A DNA stretch of 61,984 bases from Muribaculaceae bacterium (GCA_017619355.1 JAFZSO010000022.1:1-61984); one strand, 5' to 3'. Shown: positions 27,779-36,953, counted from the first letter of the stretch. The notes: a model not told the origin generated them from the letters alone. Numbers and translations: made by a program.

Positions 27779-28774
27779 ATGAAAAAGATTATTATCAGTC
27801 TGCTGATGCTGATTGGCATCACAGGAGCGCAGGCACAGGAATATGAGTATGTGCCGCTGGTGCGCGAAGGCGTGAAATGGGTGTACTATGTGCGAATGGA
27901 AAAGAACAACCAGGTTCATTGGTGTCCTCTTACAATTGAATTCAGTGGTGATACGATTTTAGGACGCGGAGCTTATGCAATGTATGGTCATGACACTTTC
28001 AAAAAATGTTATATGACCATAGACCCTGAGTTCAAAGATGTATGGCCAATGGAAACAGACGAAAATGGCACATTCTTAGCTGCAATGATGAGGGAGACGA
28101 ACAAGCGTGTTTTTGCCATATACACAAAAAACTACAGACGTCCATTTGCCGCCCGACAAGGATTTCATTATTATGCAACAGGACTAGAGACTGGTCAATT
28201 CTATGGTTTTCAAGATTCTGATGATGAATTCGATATTCACTTTTATGAAAAACTAAATGAGGAATGGATGGTATATGACTTTAACAATCCCTCAGTATTT
28301 GTTCGCCAAGCAATTCCATACTTTAATATTGAAACAAATGAGTTTTATTATCGCAAGGCGGTGGAAGTCAACCCCATCACCATTAACGGAACAACCCGAA
28401 AAAAATTCATTTCTGCATTTGATGATGAAAGCATCTCGATTGAAGATAAAAGCCATCTTGTACTGACAGAAGGCGTAGGTTTTTATTTAGAAGAGAATCC
28501 GAGACGCTTATTTAGTACATTTATCAGTCCTTTAGGTATGTTGACCGATGGAGGACACTATACAGAGTTCTCTCATGTGGAGGAAAGCGGTAATGTTGTA
28601 TTCCAAGGTCCTGACTATGGCAAACACAATGTGCCTGATGCGATTAAAGAATTGAATGTGGACAACACAAATAAAAAAGATCTAAACTACTATAACATTA
28701 ATGGTCAGGTAGTGAGTACCCCCACGCAGCCGGGTATATACATCCACCAAGGCAAAAAACTTGTTATTAAGTAA
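27779..28774 (+). CDS. T9SS cargo protein, EYEYVPLVREG family, copy 1
   Basis: The 331-residue secreted protein has a signal peptide (KKIIISLLMLIGITGAQAQ), then EYEYVPLVREGVKWVYY, a variable beta-rich middle, and a T9SS type A sorting tail ending QPGIYIHQGKKLVIK. The tail pattern (NYYNINGQVV ... GIYI ... K-x-VIK) is the Por-secretion C-terminal signal cleaved and attached at the cell surface. Paralogues follow at 28866 and at 43715. The first hundred bases are nearly identical to those of copy 2, while the middle has diverged. Function unknown; no enzyme motif recognised. Confidence 0.85.
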   Translation: MKKIIISLLMLIGITGAQAQEYEYVPLVREGVKWVYYVRMEKNNQVHWCPLTIEFSGDTILGRGAYAMYGHDTFKKCYMTIDPEFKDVWPMETDENGTFLAAMMRETNKRVFAIYTKNYRRPFAARQGFHYYATGLETGQFYGFQDSDDEFDIHFYEKLNEEWMVYDFNNPSVFVRQAIPYFNIETNEFYYRKAVEVNPITINGTTRKKFISAFDDESISIEDKSHLVLTEGVGFYLEENPRRLFSTFISPLGMLTDGGHYTEFSHVEESGNVVFQGPDYGKHNVPDAIKELNVDNTNKKDLNYYNINGQVVSTPTQPGIYIHQGKKLVIK

Positions 28775-28830
28775 GCGAAAAACTGAACTTGCCTAATTAT
28801 TTCCGAGCGTGAACGAGTTCGAGTGTAGCT
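28766..28830 (+). repeat. Conserved element after the stop codon, copy 1
   Basis: Starts at the last codons of the cargo gene and runs about 60 bases, including GTAAGCGAAAAACTGAACTT and GTGAACGAGTTCGAG. The same element follows cargo copy 2 (29792-29863) and copy 3 (43654-43730, opposite strand). The middle and 3' part contain small inverted repeats around CGAAC/GTTCG. Confidence 0.7.
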
Positions 28831-28865
28831 AAAACAAAGAAACAATAGTATAAAACTAAAAGATT

Positions 28866-29804
28866 ATGAAAAAGATTATTATCAGTCTGCTGATGCTGAT
28901 GGGCATCACAGGAGTGCAGGCGCAGGAATATGAATATGTGCCGCTGGTGCGCGAAGGCGTGAAATGGGTGTTCCGATACACGGTGGGTAGATCTCCTCTC
29001 TGGGTATTCACATCAGTGACCAACGAATTCAAAGGAGATGTCACTATCAATGGCATTCAATACAAGAAATGCATTCAAACGATAGACATGACAGATAAAG
29101 ACAAATGGGAATATGACCTTGGTGACACAGAAGTCATGACTATAGCCTATGTGCGTGAAGAGAGCAAGAAAGTATATGCCATTCTCACCGATGAATACAG
29201 GGACTTTATCACCTCCGACGGAAGCAAGGGTTTCGGAATAAAAGGTCCAAATTATGAACTGAACGGAGAGTATCAGATTTATGATTTTGAAGACCCCGAA
29301 TCATTCTACAGCCAGATCAACCAGTTCAAGGGTGGCGCATCAGTAGAGGGTGAACTGGTTGCTTACGATGTGTATTTCTCTCCCAATTTTACCGAAATAA
29401 TAGAAGTGAACGGCACACAGCGCAAGAAATATGAGCTGCTTGACACAAACTACGGCAAACATGAATGCTGGCGATTGCTGACCGAAGGGATTGGCCATTC
29501 ATCTGTTAAACGAGAGGGCCTTTTCCCGTCTGGTGTGCCATCGGTTGTCTATTATGCAGCTGATCGTTTTTTATATCCAACAGGAAACTGCGGTTTTCGT
29601 GGTGTGCTGACCCATGTGATTGAAGATGGCAAAACTGTTTTTAAAACTCCGGCTTATGTTGAAGGCATTACAGGTGTGGAAGATATTAAAGTTGAAACTG
29701 AAAATAAAGACAACCGCTACTACAACCTGATGGGTCAGCCAGTGGCAGACCCCACACAGCCGGGCATCTATATTCATCAAGGCAAAAAACTCGTGATTAA
29801 GTGA
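28866..29804 (+). CDS. T9SS cargo protein, EYEYVPLVREG family, copy 2
   Basis: The 312-residue paralogue of the preceding gene has the same signal peptide, the same EYEYVPLVREGVKW start, and the same sorting tail (YYNLMGQPV ... QPGIYIHQGKKLVIK). The region between is recognisably related (LLTEGIGH, HVIEDGKTVF) but strongly diverged. It lies 91 bases after copy 1 with an identical leader (ACTAAAAGATT before the ATG), so the pair is a tandem duplication, probably co-transcribed. Exported to the surface by T9SS; role unknown. Confidence 0.85.
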   Translation: MKKIIISLLMLMGITGVQAQEYEYVPLVREGVKWVFRYTVGRSPLWVFTSVTNEFKGDVTINGIQYKKCIQTIDMTDKDKWEYDLGDTEVMTIAYVREESKKVYAILTDEYRDFITSDGSKGFGIKGPNYELNGEYQIYDFEDPESFYSQINQFKGGASVEGELVAYDVYFSPNFTEIIEVNGTQRKKYELLDTNYGKHECWRLLTEGIGHSSVKREGLFPSGVPSVVYYAADRFLYPTGNCGFRGVLTHVIEDGKTVFKTPAYVEGITGVEDIKVETENKDNRYYNLMGQPVADPTQPGIYIHQGKKLVIK

Positions 29805-29863
29805 GGGAAAAACTAAGTTTACTTGAACTTTTCCGAACGAGAACGAGTTCGAGCTCCAGCTCA
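29792..29863 (+). repeat. Conserved element after the stop codon, copy 2
   Basis: From GTGATTAAGTGAG through AACGAGTTCGAGCTCCAGCT. It matches the elements after cargo copies 1 and 3. GAGCTCCAGCTC gives a small hairpin at the 3' end. Confidence 0.7.
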
Positions 29864-29904
29864 ACATGATAAGTAAAAACTTCTCCTTATATCCTCTTTT
29901 TTGA

Positions 29905-29931
29905 TAAGGGCTGGCTCACCACCAGCCCTTA
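29905..29931 (+). terminator. Terminator after the tandem cargo genes
   Basis: A 10-bp stem TAAGGGCTGG with CCAGCCCTTA and a 7-base loop, then TTGTTTT. The rest of the 325-base gap (29805-30129) holds the element above and a minus-strand terminator at 30037-30062; no gene is seen. Confidence 0.85.
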
Positions 29932-30036
29932 TTGTTTTCCACGAAAAAGCGTCGAAGACGCCCAGTGCTTCGAAGAAGCTCGAGAGGTCATTCTCGCATT
30001 TTGGCACACCCTCATTTTATCAGTACAAAAAAACGA

Positions 30037-30062
30037 CCGCCACAGCATCCCTGCTATGGCGG
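30037..30062 (-). terminator. Terminator of the beta-helix/dockerin pair
   Basis: An 11-bp stem with one G-T pair (CCGCCACAGCA with TGCTATGGCGG on the plus strand), loop of 4, followed on the minus strand by TCGTTTTTTTG. It lies about 70 bases after the 30130 stop. Confidence 0.85.
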
Positions 30063-30129
30063 CCATCCGGATATTTTACTGAATCCTAACTATTACCATT
30101 AAAAATATTAATATGCTTATGTTGATTGA

Positions 30130-33060
30130 TTACTTTGCAGTAAATGAGGTAAATGATGTGGTACCAGTTGCCGAGCTGCCCAAGTACACACCGTGCCATG
30201 CTGTAGTAGCATCAGTAGGAGCCGTGGTGCTGTACTTGATGGTGTAGTTCTGGTTCTTGGTCATGCCCTTTGCCGTGAAGAGTGAGAGCGAACTTGAGAA
30301 TCCAGCCTCTACACTATAGGTAATCAGGTTAGTAGCACTGCTGTTGGCAATGGTATAGTAGCGACCTGTGCCGTAGCTCAGGCTACTGGTGCTCAGGTAG
30401 TAACCCTGAACGGAACTAATTGAACTGCTACTGCTACCACCACCGCCTTGGGCACCGCCTCCGCTGATGGCGTAACCATTACCAGTGATAGTAATATAAT
30501 TGTTGTTGTCGCAATCAAGACCTTCCTCAGGAGAACCCTTGCTGGTGTAGGCCAAAATGCATCCGTCACCAATCTCGATGGCGCCACTGCGTCCGTAGTT
30601 GCTATCTACAGCGTCGTTGCCGTTAGAGTAAACCACGGTCACGCCACCTAAGAACCTGATGGCACCGGCACTGTTCATACCATCGTCGTAAGCCTTGTAG
30701 TAGTGGTTACCGCCATTGATGGTGATGCTGGTCTTCGACTCGATGCCCTCGGCACCGTCGGTAGCTGTGCTTACCTCACTCTGACCACCATTGATAGTAA
30801 TGGTACCCAGAACCTTGATAGCCTTAGCGCTGCCTGAGACACCGCCACCGCCAGGTTGACCAGGGAAACCACCGCCACCGCTGCTGGCGCCAGCTGCGCT
30901 ACCTGTAGTGATCACAGTGAGAGTGGGGCCTTCGCCACCGCTCACGCCTTGTACATAAGCGCCGTTCACCTTGATGCCCTTGCCGCCTGTGCCAGTCATC
31001 TTGATGTAGATGGTGCCACCCAGCATGTTCAGGTTACCGTCGGTCTTGAAGCCCTTGGCGGTGTAGTAGTCGCCTGAAGTGCCTGCAGCCTGTGCAGTAC
31101 CGCTGTTGTTGATGGTGATGCTACCGCCGTTGGTGGTAATATTGGTGGTCGAGATACCCTTGCCGGCTGTGCCGCTCGCCGTGATATTAAGCGTGCCGCC
31201 GTTCATCACGAAGTCAACCGACTTGATACCTGTGCTGTAGCTGGCATCATTGCTAATCACCTGCATGGCTCCGCTGGGAGTCAGTGTGATGTTGCCGCCG
31301 TTGATGGTGGTAGTGGCCTTGCTCTTGATGCTCTTGCTCATCTTGCCGCTGTTGGCAATGGTGATGGTACCACCGCCTATGGTCACATTGCCGTCGGCCT
31401 TGATACCCGAAGCATTGTAGCTCTCGCCATTGTCTTCGCCCGTTTCACTCGAACCGCCATAGGTAGCAGTGACATTGCTGAGAGTATAGGTGCGAGTATA
31501 AACACCACCGGAAGAAGTGCTGGTATAACCGCCTAACTGATAATAAATATCCTCTCCACTGGTGGGACCACTGAAAGTATTTGATACAATCACATAAGTA
31601 CGCCCCATACTGGTGTAGTTGTCGCTCTTGAAGTAATAAGTATCACTGTCGGCACCGCCAAAGTCGTAATAGTAGAATGTGAGGGTGCTGTAACCCGAGG
31701 TCTTCTGAACGGTGTTGTTGGTGATATTGGCCACCAGGGTGCCATCGCTCTTGTAGAGATACATGTTAGTCCATGCATTGCTACCGCCGCCACCTGGGCC
31801 ACCACCGCCTGTACCTGTAGGCTTGGCGACATAAATCTTGTAAGACTTAGGTGTCTCCGTACCGCCGCCACCGCCGCTGGAGTTGGTCTCGAGCACGCCA
31901 CCACCGCCATTGGCTTGAATGTCGATAGTAGTGGTTGCTGCGCTGCTGTCGATATTGATGGTACCGTCGGCGTTCAGACCACGACCGCCATCGGCAGTGC
32001 TGGTCACATTGATGGTACCACCAGTCACATTGATGTTTCCATCCACCTTCACGGCTGCACAATAGCTGGGATCAATGCCATCATAGACATAGCCACCCGT
32101 CTGGTTCACAGTGAGCGAGCCGCCTGTCATCACATAGTCCACATCGGCCTTGATACCCTTGGCACCTGCAGCTGTGGTGGTGATGTTGACCGTGCCGCCG
32201 TTCATGGTGAAGATGCCGGTATTCTCTTCGTCGGTCTCCACATTGCCGTCATCGTCGGTGGCAAGGCTCAGCTGGAAGCCGTCGTCGCCCACACCGCTGA
32301 TGTTGAAGTTACCACCATTCATCTTAATATATTGGTTCACATTGAAACCATCGCCCACAGCACCCAGAATGTTGATGGTACCTGTGAGTTTCTTCTTGAA
32401 CTCAACATATTCCTTGCCCCAGAAGGCATTCTTGGTGTTACCAGTGATGTTGAGCGTGCCGCCACCGGTAAACTCGGTGTGACCCTTGACGGCGAAACAG
32501 CCCTTCTGCGAACCATTGGCACCGTCGGTAAGGGTGTTGGTGGTTCCGTTCACCAGTGTCACTTGAATGCGCTTGCCGTCGCGAATGTTGATGGCTGCAC
32601 TGTCGGGGTTATTGAGGGTGAGGCCATTGAGGTTCACCGAAATCTTATAGCTGCCATTCTGATAGAACGAACCGCTATTGGAGCTACCCTGCAGGGTGTA
32701 TATATACTCCTCGGCCACAGTAGCATCCTGAAGCACTACCACGCGGGCGGCGTTAGAAGTGGCTGTGATGTGGCTGGCAATGTTACCTGCCACAGTGACC
32801 TGAGCCACATTGCCGGCATAGTTCACGAGGATGTTGTCGTCATCAAATATATTATTATCGACGTAAATGCTGTCAATGTCGTTCACATTGAACACCTTGT
32901 CGAGAATGGTGAGCGTGGTGCCGTTGAGGAAGGGCATCGTGTCGAGGTCGGCCGTGTTATAGGCATACTTCACTTGACCTGTGCACACCCACATCGTCTG
33001 TTCTGCTTGCGCGCTGAGACATGCTGCAACTATCGCAAATAATATAACAATGCGTTTCAT
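30130..33060 (-). CDS. Large secreted beta-helix protein, Cthe_2159-like carbohydrate-binding family
   Basis: The 976-residue protein has a signal peptide (MKRIVILFAIVAACLSAQA). From about residue 140 on, repeated units of the type GGTLNITG, GGNFNIS, GGTVNITTT, GGSLTVNQ and GGTINVTS form a right-handed beta-helix. Gly/Ser-rich loops (GGGGGTETP, SSGGGGFPGQPGGG) interrupt it. This layout fits the carbohydrate-binding, calcium-dependent Cthe_2159 family; members bind cellulose or pectin-like polymers. There is no sorting tail or dockerin at its own C-terminus. Its start overlaps the upstream dockerin gene by ATGA, so the two are translationally coupled. Confidence 0.75.
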   Translation of the reverse strand: MKRIVILFAIVAACLSAQAEQTMWVCTGQVKYAYNTADLDTMPFLNGTTLTILDKVFNVNDIDSIYVDNNIFDDDNILVNYAGNVAQVTVAGNIASHITATSNAARVVVLQDATVAEEYIYTLQGSSNSGSFYQNGSYKISVNLNGLTLNNPDSAAINIRDGKRIQVTLVNGTTNTLTDGANGSQKGCFAVKGHTEFTGGGTLNITGNTKNAFWGKEYVEFKKKLTGTINILGAVGDGFNVNQYIKMNGGNFNISGVGDDGFQLSLATDDDGNVETDEENTGIFTMNGGTVNITTTAAGAKGIKADVDYVMTGGSLTVNQTGGYVYDGIDPSYCAAVKVDGNINVTGGTINVTSTADGGRGLNADGTINIDSSAATTTIDIQANGGGGVLETNSSGGGGGTETPKSYKIYVAKPTGTGGGGPGGGGSNAWTNMYLYKSDGTLVANITNNTVQKTSGYSTLTFYYYDFGGADSDTYYFKSDNYTSMGRTYVIVSNTFSGPTSGEDIYYQLGGYTSTSSGGVYTRTYTLSNVTATYGGSSETGEDNGESYNASGIKADGNVTIGGGTITIANSGKMSKSIKSKATTTINGGNITLTPSGAMQVISNDASYSTGIKSVDFVMNGGTLNITASGTAGKGISTTNITTNGGSITINNSGTAQAAGTSGDYYTAKGFKTDGNLNMLGGTIYIKMTGTGGKGIKVNGAYVQGVSGGEGPTLTVITTGSAAGASSGGGGFPGQPGGGGVSGSAKAIKVLGTITINGGQSEVSTATDGAEGIESKTSITINGGNHYYKAYDDGMNSAGAIRFLGGVTVVYSNGNDAVDSNYGRSGAIEIGDGCILAYTSKGSPEEGLDCDNNNYITITGNGYAISGGGAQGGGGSSSSSISSVQGYYLSTSSLSYGTGRYYTIANSSATNLITYSVEAGFSSSLSLFTAKGMTKNQNYTIKYSTTAPTDATTAWHGVYLGSSATGTTSFTSFTAK

Positions 33061-33476
33061 ACTACACCAAGAATTATGTTAATTAACATTGTCACGTCAC
33101 TCACATTCACGTTGCCGTCATTATTCACATCGGCAACTTCTTGATCGATAGAAATAACACCCAAAATCATGTTGATGAGGGCGGTAACATCCGAGACATT
33201 CACGCTACCATCACGGTTCACGTCGCCTCGCAGAAATTGCGACGAACCTCCCTCATTCGAGAAGTACATGAAGTTCATCGCGCTCAGGGCAATAGTAGCA
33301 TTGCCGCCATTGCTCGTCGCCACCAGATTGCCGTTGCTGAAAGTGATCTTCAGCCCGTCGGTAGAGACGCATTGCTCGCTCCCCGCACCCGTATTGAAAC
33401 GCAGATAGGAGAAGTCCTGAGCATGAATGGCAACACCCATCAGAAGTGCCACCATAAACATTAAAATCTTCTTCAT
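33057..33476 (-). CDS. Mini secreted protein with paired dockerin-like repeats
   Basis: The 139-residue protein has a signal peptide (KKILMFMVALLMGVAIHAQ), a 60-residue beta-rich segment (LRFNTGAGSEQCVSTDG ... ALSAMNFMYFSN), and two dockerin-type calcium-loop repeats (GDVNRDGSVNVSDVTALINM and DVNNDGNVNVSDVTMLINI). It is far smaller than other dockerin carriers here. The ATGA overlap with the 976-residue beta-helix protein implies coordinated amounts. It might act as a separate attachment subunit for the partner, which has no dockerin; that is inference. Confidence 0.8.
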   Translation of the reverse strand: MKKILMFMVALLMGVAIHAQDFSYLRFNTGAGSEQCVSTDGLKITFSNGNLVATSNGGNATIALSAMNFMYFSNEGGSSQFLRGDVNRDGSVNVSDVTALINMILGVISIDQEVADVNNDGNVNVSDVTMLINIILGVV

Positions 33477-33615
33477 TAGCGATTATTATTTAATGGTTAG
33501 TATGTTTTCTGTGTGCTAAAATAGTCATTCTCTTTTAATTAATGAAAACAATTCAATAAGTTGGTGTTTTTTTTCAGTTAAATACACATTTTCATCCCAC
33601 TTTTTTCAGTATAAC

Positions 33616-33646
33616 TTGTATTAATGTGAAAATTGCATTACTTTTG
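33616..33646 (+). promoter_or_regulatory. Promoter of the Lrp-type regulator
   Basis: TTG (33616-33618) and TACTTTTG (33639-33646), gap 20, about 18 bases before the ATG at 33665. Confidence 0.6.
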
Positions 33647-33664
33647 TACAAAATTAATAGCAAA

Positions 33665-34123
33665 ATGGAAAAAATCGACAAACTCGACAGGCAGATTCTC
33701 GAAATCATCATGAAAAATGCCCGCATCGCATCTAAGGATGTGGCCTTGAAGTGTGGAGTCTCGAGAGCGGCTATACACCAGCGCATTCAGCGACTCATCG
33801 ACATGAAGGTGATTACCGGCTCGGGCTATCATGTGAATCCCAAGATGCTGGGCTACTCCACTTGCACTTTCATTGGCATCAAACTCGAGAAAGGGTCGCT
33901 CTATCAAGACCTCATCAGCGAATTTGAGAAAATCGACGAGGTGGTTGAGTGCCACTTCACCACTGGCCCTTACACCATGATGGTGAAGCTCTATGCACGC
34001 GACAACGAGCACCTCATGCAGCTGCTCAACGGCAAGATTCAGAACATTCCTGGCGTGACAGCTACCGAGACGCTCATCTCACTCGACCTGAGCATCAACC
34101 GCACCATCCCCATCCACCCCTAA
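33665..34123 (+). CDS. Lrp/AsnC-family transcriptional regulator
   Basis: The 152-residue protein has an N-terminal helix-turn-helix (LDRQILEIIMKNARIASKDV and GVSRAAIHQRIQRLIDMKVI) followed by an RAM/ligand-binding beta-alpha domain (GIKLEKGSLYQDL to TMMVKLYARDNEHL). Such proteins sense amino acids or related metabolites and control transcription. The ATG at 33665 is used rather than the one at 33626, which would lie on the promoter. It stands alone, divergent from the dockerin gene at 33476. The target is unknown. Confidence 0.94.
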   Translation: MEKIDKLDRQILEIIMKNARIASKDVALKCGVSRAAIHQRIQRLIDMKVITGSGYHVNPKMLGYSTCTFIGIKLEKGSLYQDLISEFEKIDEVVECHFTTGPYTMMVKLYARDNEHLMQLLNGKIQNIPGVTATETLISLDLSINRTIPIHP

Positions 34124-34168
34124 AACCTCGGAATTTCACCTTAAATTACCATTTTATTGCCTAAAATA

Positions 34169-34205
34169 TTTGGTAAAGTGCCAAAATTATGGTACTTTTG
34201 CCAAA
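34169..34205 (+). promoter_or_regulatory. Promoter with overlapping inverted repeat, probable auto-operator
   Basis: -33 TTTG (34169-34172), gap 20, -7 TACTTTTG (34193-34200). An imperfect inverted repeat, TTTGGTAAAGTGCC (34169-34182) and GGTACTTTTGCCAAA (34191-34205), covers both boxes. This is the position expected of a repressor operator for the XRE/S24 gene that follows. Confidence 0.6.
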
Positions 34206-34228
34206 AATAACTATATACCCTATATGCT

Positions 34229-34912
34229 ATGAATGAAAACGAAATCATCGACCGCATCAAGTACCTGATGAAGGAACTGAACTACAAGCAAGGAGAATTT
34301 GCCCAGAAAATAGATGTGGATGCCTCTAACCTGTCGAAATATCTCAATGGCCGTCTGCCCGTGAGCGACGCGCTGGTGAACCGCATTGTGGTGAACCTGG
34401 GCGTGAGCAAGGAGTGGCTCGAGCAGGGCACCGACCTGCCCTTTGCCAAGCAACCCAATGTGCCCGCCATCACCACCATGAGCGCCACGCAGCTCAGCAC
34501 AGCGGTGCAAGGCACACCCGTCTATGACATCGATGTGACAGCCGGTACCATGCCACGCGCCCGCATGTTTACCGACGACCAGATTGTGGGCTCCATCAAC
34601 CTGCCCGATGTGATGAGCCAGAACTGCCGCGTGGTGCGTGTGAGCGGCGACTCGATGAGTCCCGTGATTCGCAGCGGCGACTACATTGCCGTGCGCGAAC
34701 TCACCAACTTCCAGCAGATATTCTGGGGGCAGATCTATGTGGTGCTACTCGACGACTATCGTCTGGTAAAATACATTCGCCGCCACGAGAATCCCGCCAT
34801 GGTGATACTGCGCAGCGAGAACCGCAACTACGACGATATGGAGATACGCCGCGCCGACATTCGCGAACTCATGTTTGTGCAGCACATCATTCACCTCGAT
34901 ACACGCAACTGA
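34229..34912 (+). CDS. XRE-type repressor with S24 (LexA-like) peptidase domain
   Basis: The 227-residue protein has an N-terminal XRE helix-turn-helix (about 9-62, KQGEFAQKIDVDASNLSKYL) and a C-terminal S24 domain with the catalytic Ser in VSGDSMSPVI and a Lys in YRLVKYIRR. The layout is that of CI/LexA-like repressors and of chromosomal XRE-S24 regulators. No clear Ala-Gly cleavage site is seen; DVTAGTMPRARM is the only candidate. The gene starts 24 bases after the inverted repeat and is 3 bases before an M16 peptidase gene, so the two are probably one unit. Confidence 0.9.
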   Translation: MNENEIIDRIKYLMKELNYKQGEFAQKIDVDASNLSKYLNGRLPVSDALVNRIVVNLGVSKEWLEQGTDLPFAKQPNVPAITTMSATQLSTAVQGTPVYDIDVTAGTMPRARMFTDDQIVGSINLPDVMSQNCRVVRVSGDSMSPVIRSGDYIAVRELTNFQQIFWGQIYVVLLDDYRLVKYIRRHENPAMVILRSENRNYDDMEIRRADIRELMFVQHIIHLDTRN

Positions 34913-34915
34913 GCC

Positions 34916-36154
34916 ATGGACGACATCATTCACGAAAACGCATTCGTGCACACGCTGAGCAACGGGCTGAGAATGGTGCATGTCAGGAACCATGCGCTGG
35001 TGTCGTGGTGCGGGCTGACCGTAGATGCCGGCAGTCGCGACGACCCTCATGGGCAGTTTGGACTGGCGCACTTTGTGGAGCACACCATTTTCAAAGGCAC
35101 CACACACCGCAAGGCGTGGCACATCTTGAACCGCATGGAGAATGTGGGCGGTGAGCTGAACGCTTATACCACCAAGGAGAACACCATGCTCTACTCGGTG
35201 TTCCCGCACGGCCACGAGGAGCGTGCCATGCAACTCATTGCCGATCTGGTGGGCTGGTCCACCTTTCCACCAGCCGAGCTCGACAGGGAAAGAGAGGTTG
35301 TCACCGAGGAGGTGATGAGCTACCGCGACACGCCCGCCGAGGCCATCTTCGACGACTTCGAGGATCTGGAGTTCGCCGGCAGTCAGCTGGGACACAACAT
35401 TCTGGGTCTGGAGAAGGATCTGGGCAACATCACATCGGGCGATTGCTCCCGCTACCTCAAGCAACTCTATGTGCCATCAAACATGGTGCTCTTCTCGGTT
35501 GGACCCGAAAAGCCCGAGCGCATGTTCCTGCTGGCCGAGAAACACTTCAGTTTCCTGAACCACCCGCTATCGCGCCCTATGCCCCGAGTCACCCCCGCCA
35601 TGAAGGAACCGGTACATGACACCTGCCCCATGCAGCTGCACCAGTGTCACACCCTTGTGGGCGTGAGGCTGCCTTCGATGTTCAGCGAGGAGCGGTTCAC
35701 GCTGTCGCTGCTCAACAACATTGTGGGCGGACCTGGCATGAATTCGCTGCTCAACCTCAACCTGCGCGAGCGCAAGGGGCTGGTCTATACCGTGGAGTCG
35801 TCGCTTGCACGCTACACCGACTGTGCCCTGATGCAAATCTACTTCGGATGCGACCATCAGCACCAGCAAAAGGTACTCGACATTGTTGCCCGCACGCTCA
35901 ACGAGCTGGCCGACAAACAGCTATCAGAAAGGAAACTGAACGACTTCAAGCAGCAATACTGCGGCCAGCTGCTCGTGGCGGCCGACAGCACCGAGTTCAT
36001 TGCCATGAATGCCGGCAAGAACCTGCTCTACTGGAACAAGACCCCGCACATTGCCCATACCGTGCAGCACATCATGGGCATCACGCCCGAACAGCTGCGC
36101 ACGGCCGCACAGGCCATCGCCTACGACCGCTGCTCCACCCTCACCTTCACCTGA
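34916..36154 (+). CDS. M16-family zinc metallopeptidase
   Basis: The 412-residue protein has the inverted zinc motif HFVEH (in GLAHFVEHTIFKGT) and a downstream Glu in the REREVVTEEV stretch, giving the HxxEH...E set of pitrilysin/M16 peptidases. A second M16-type domain (SERKLNDFKQQY) follows, so it has the two-domain form. No signal peptide is seen, so it is probably cytoplasmic, cleaving small peptides. It is 3 bases after the S24 repressor. Confidence 0.93.
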   Translation: MDDIIHENAFVHTLSNGLRMVHVRNHALVSWCGLTVDAGSRDDPHGQFGLAHFVEHTIFKGTTHRKAWHILNRMENVGGELNAYTTKENTMLYSVFPHGHEERAMQLIADLVGWSTFPPAELDREREVVTEEVMSYRDTPAEAIFDDFEDLEFAGSQLGHNILGLEKDLGNITSGDCSRYLKQLYVPSNMVLFSVGPEKPERMFLLAEKHFSFLNHPLSRPMPRVTPAMKEPVHDTCPMQLHQCHTLVGVRLPSMFSEERFTLSLLNNIVGGPGMNSLLNLNLRERKGLVYTVESSLARYTDCALMQIYFGCDHQHQQKVLDIVARTLNELADKQLSERKLNDFKQQYCGQLLVAADSTEFIAMNAGKNLLYWNKTPHIAHTVQHIMGITPEQLRTAAQAIAYDRCSTLTFT

Positions 36155-36219
36155 TGCAGGCTGTGAAGTGACTGGAAATGGTGTCAGACAATGGAAAACC
36201 TCATTTTTTTGGCATTTTT

Positions 36220-36251
36220 TTTGCACGCTTACGGCAAAATAACTATTTTCG
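36220..36251 (+). promoter_or_regulatory. Promoter of frr
   Basis: TTTG (36220-36223), gap 20, TATTTTCG (36244-36251), one mismatch from the -7 consensus; about 32 bases before frr. Confidence 0.55.
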
Positions 36252-36282
36252 TAGCAAAATTAACTAAAACTGTACTGAAATT

Positions 36283-36843
36283 ATGAACGATGTAAACCAT
36301 TACCTGCAGCTCGCCGAGAAGAAGATGGGCGAGGCCGCAGCCTATCTGGAAGAAGCGCTTGCTCACATTCGCGCCGGCAAGGCCAATGTGAAGATACTCG
36401 ACGGCATCAGAGTAGATGCCTATGGCAGCAAGATGCCACTGAACAATGTGGCTAACGTGGTGTGCCCCGATGCCCGCAGCATCGCCATCACGCCGTGGGA
36501 CAAGTCGATGATCAAGGTCATCGAGAAGGCCATCATCGACTCTAATGTGGGCATCATGCCCGAGAACAACGGCGAGATGATTCGCCTCAACATCCCACCT
36601 TTGACCGAGGAACGCCGCAAACAGCTGGTGAAGGACTCGAAGGCCGAGGCTGAGAAGGCTAAGGTGAGCGTGCGCAATGGCCGCCGCGAAGCCATCGAGG
36701 GCTTGAAGAAGGCCGTGAAGGAGGGTATGCCCGAAGACGTTGAGAAAGACGGCGAGGAGAAGGTGCAGAAGTTGCACGACAAGTATTTGAAGAAGATCGA
36801 CGAGATCTTCGCCGCCAAGGAGAAGGAAATCCTCACGGTGTAA
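36283..36843 (+). CDS. frr: Ribosome recycling factor
   Basis: The 186-residue cytoplasmic protein splits ribosomes from mRNA after termination, with EF-G. The family's highly conserved N-terminal block is visible: KMGEAAAYLEEALAHIRAGK and ILDGIRVDAYGSKMPLNNVA. The C-terminal helical bundle (KAEAEKAKVSVRNGRREAIE) completes the two-domain shape. Full length. It has its own promoter and terminator. Confidence 0.98.
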   Translation: MNDVNHYLQLAEKKMGEAAAYLEEALAHIRAGKANVKILDGIRVDAYGSKMPLNNVANVVCPDARSIAITPWDKSMIKVIEKAIIDSNVGIMPENNGEMIRLNIPPLTEERRKQLVKDSKAEAEKAKVSVRNGRREAIEGLKKAVKEGMPEDVEKDGEEKVQKLHDKYLKKIDEIFAAKEKEILTV

Positions 36844-36873
36844 TTCCGCCCTTTGCCTAAAACCTTTTAGAGA

Positions 36874-36900
36874 AGCGAGCGTCAAGAATTGGCGTTCGCT
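36874..36900 (+). terminator. Terminator after frr
   Basis: A stem of 10 bp with two G-T pairs (AGCGAGCGTC with GGCGTTCGCT) and a 7-base loop, then TTTTTTTGCG. Confidence 0.85.
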
Positions 36901-36953
36901 TTTTTTGCGTGAAGTTGTGGCGAATGATGCGTTTTTTTATTATCTTTGCCAAC

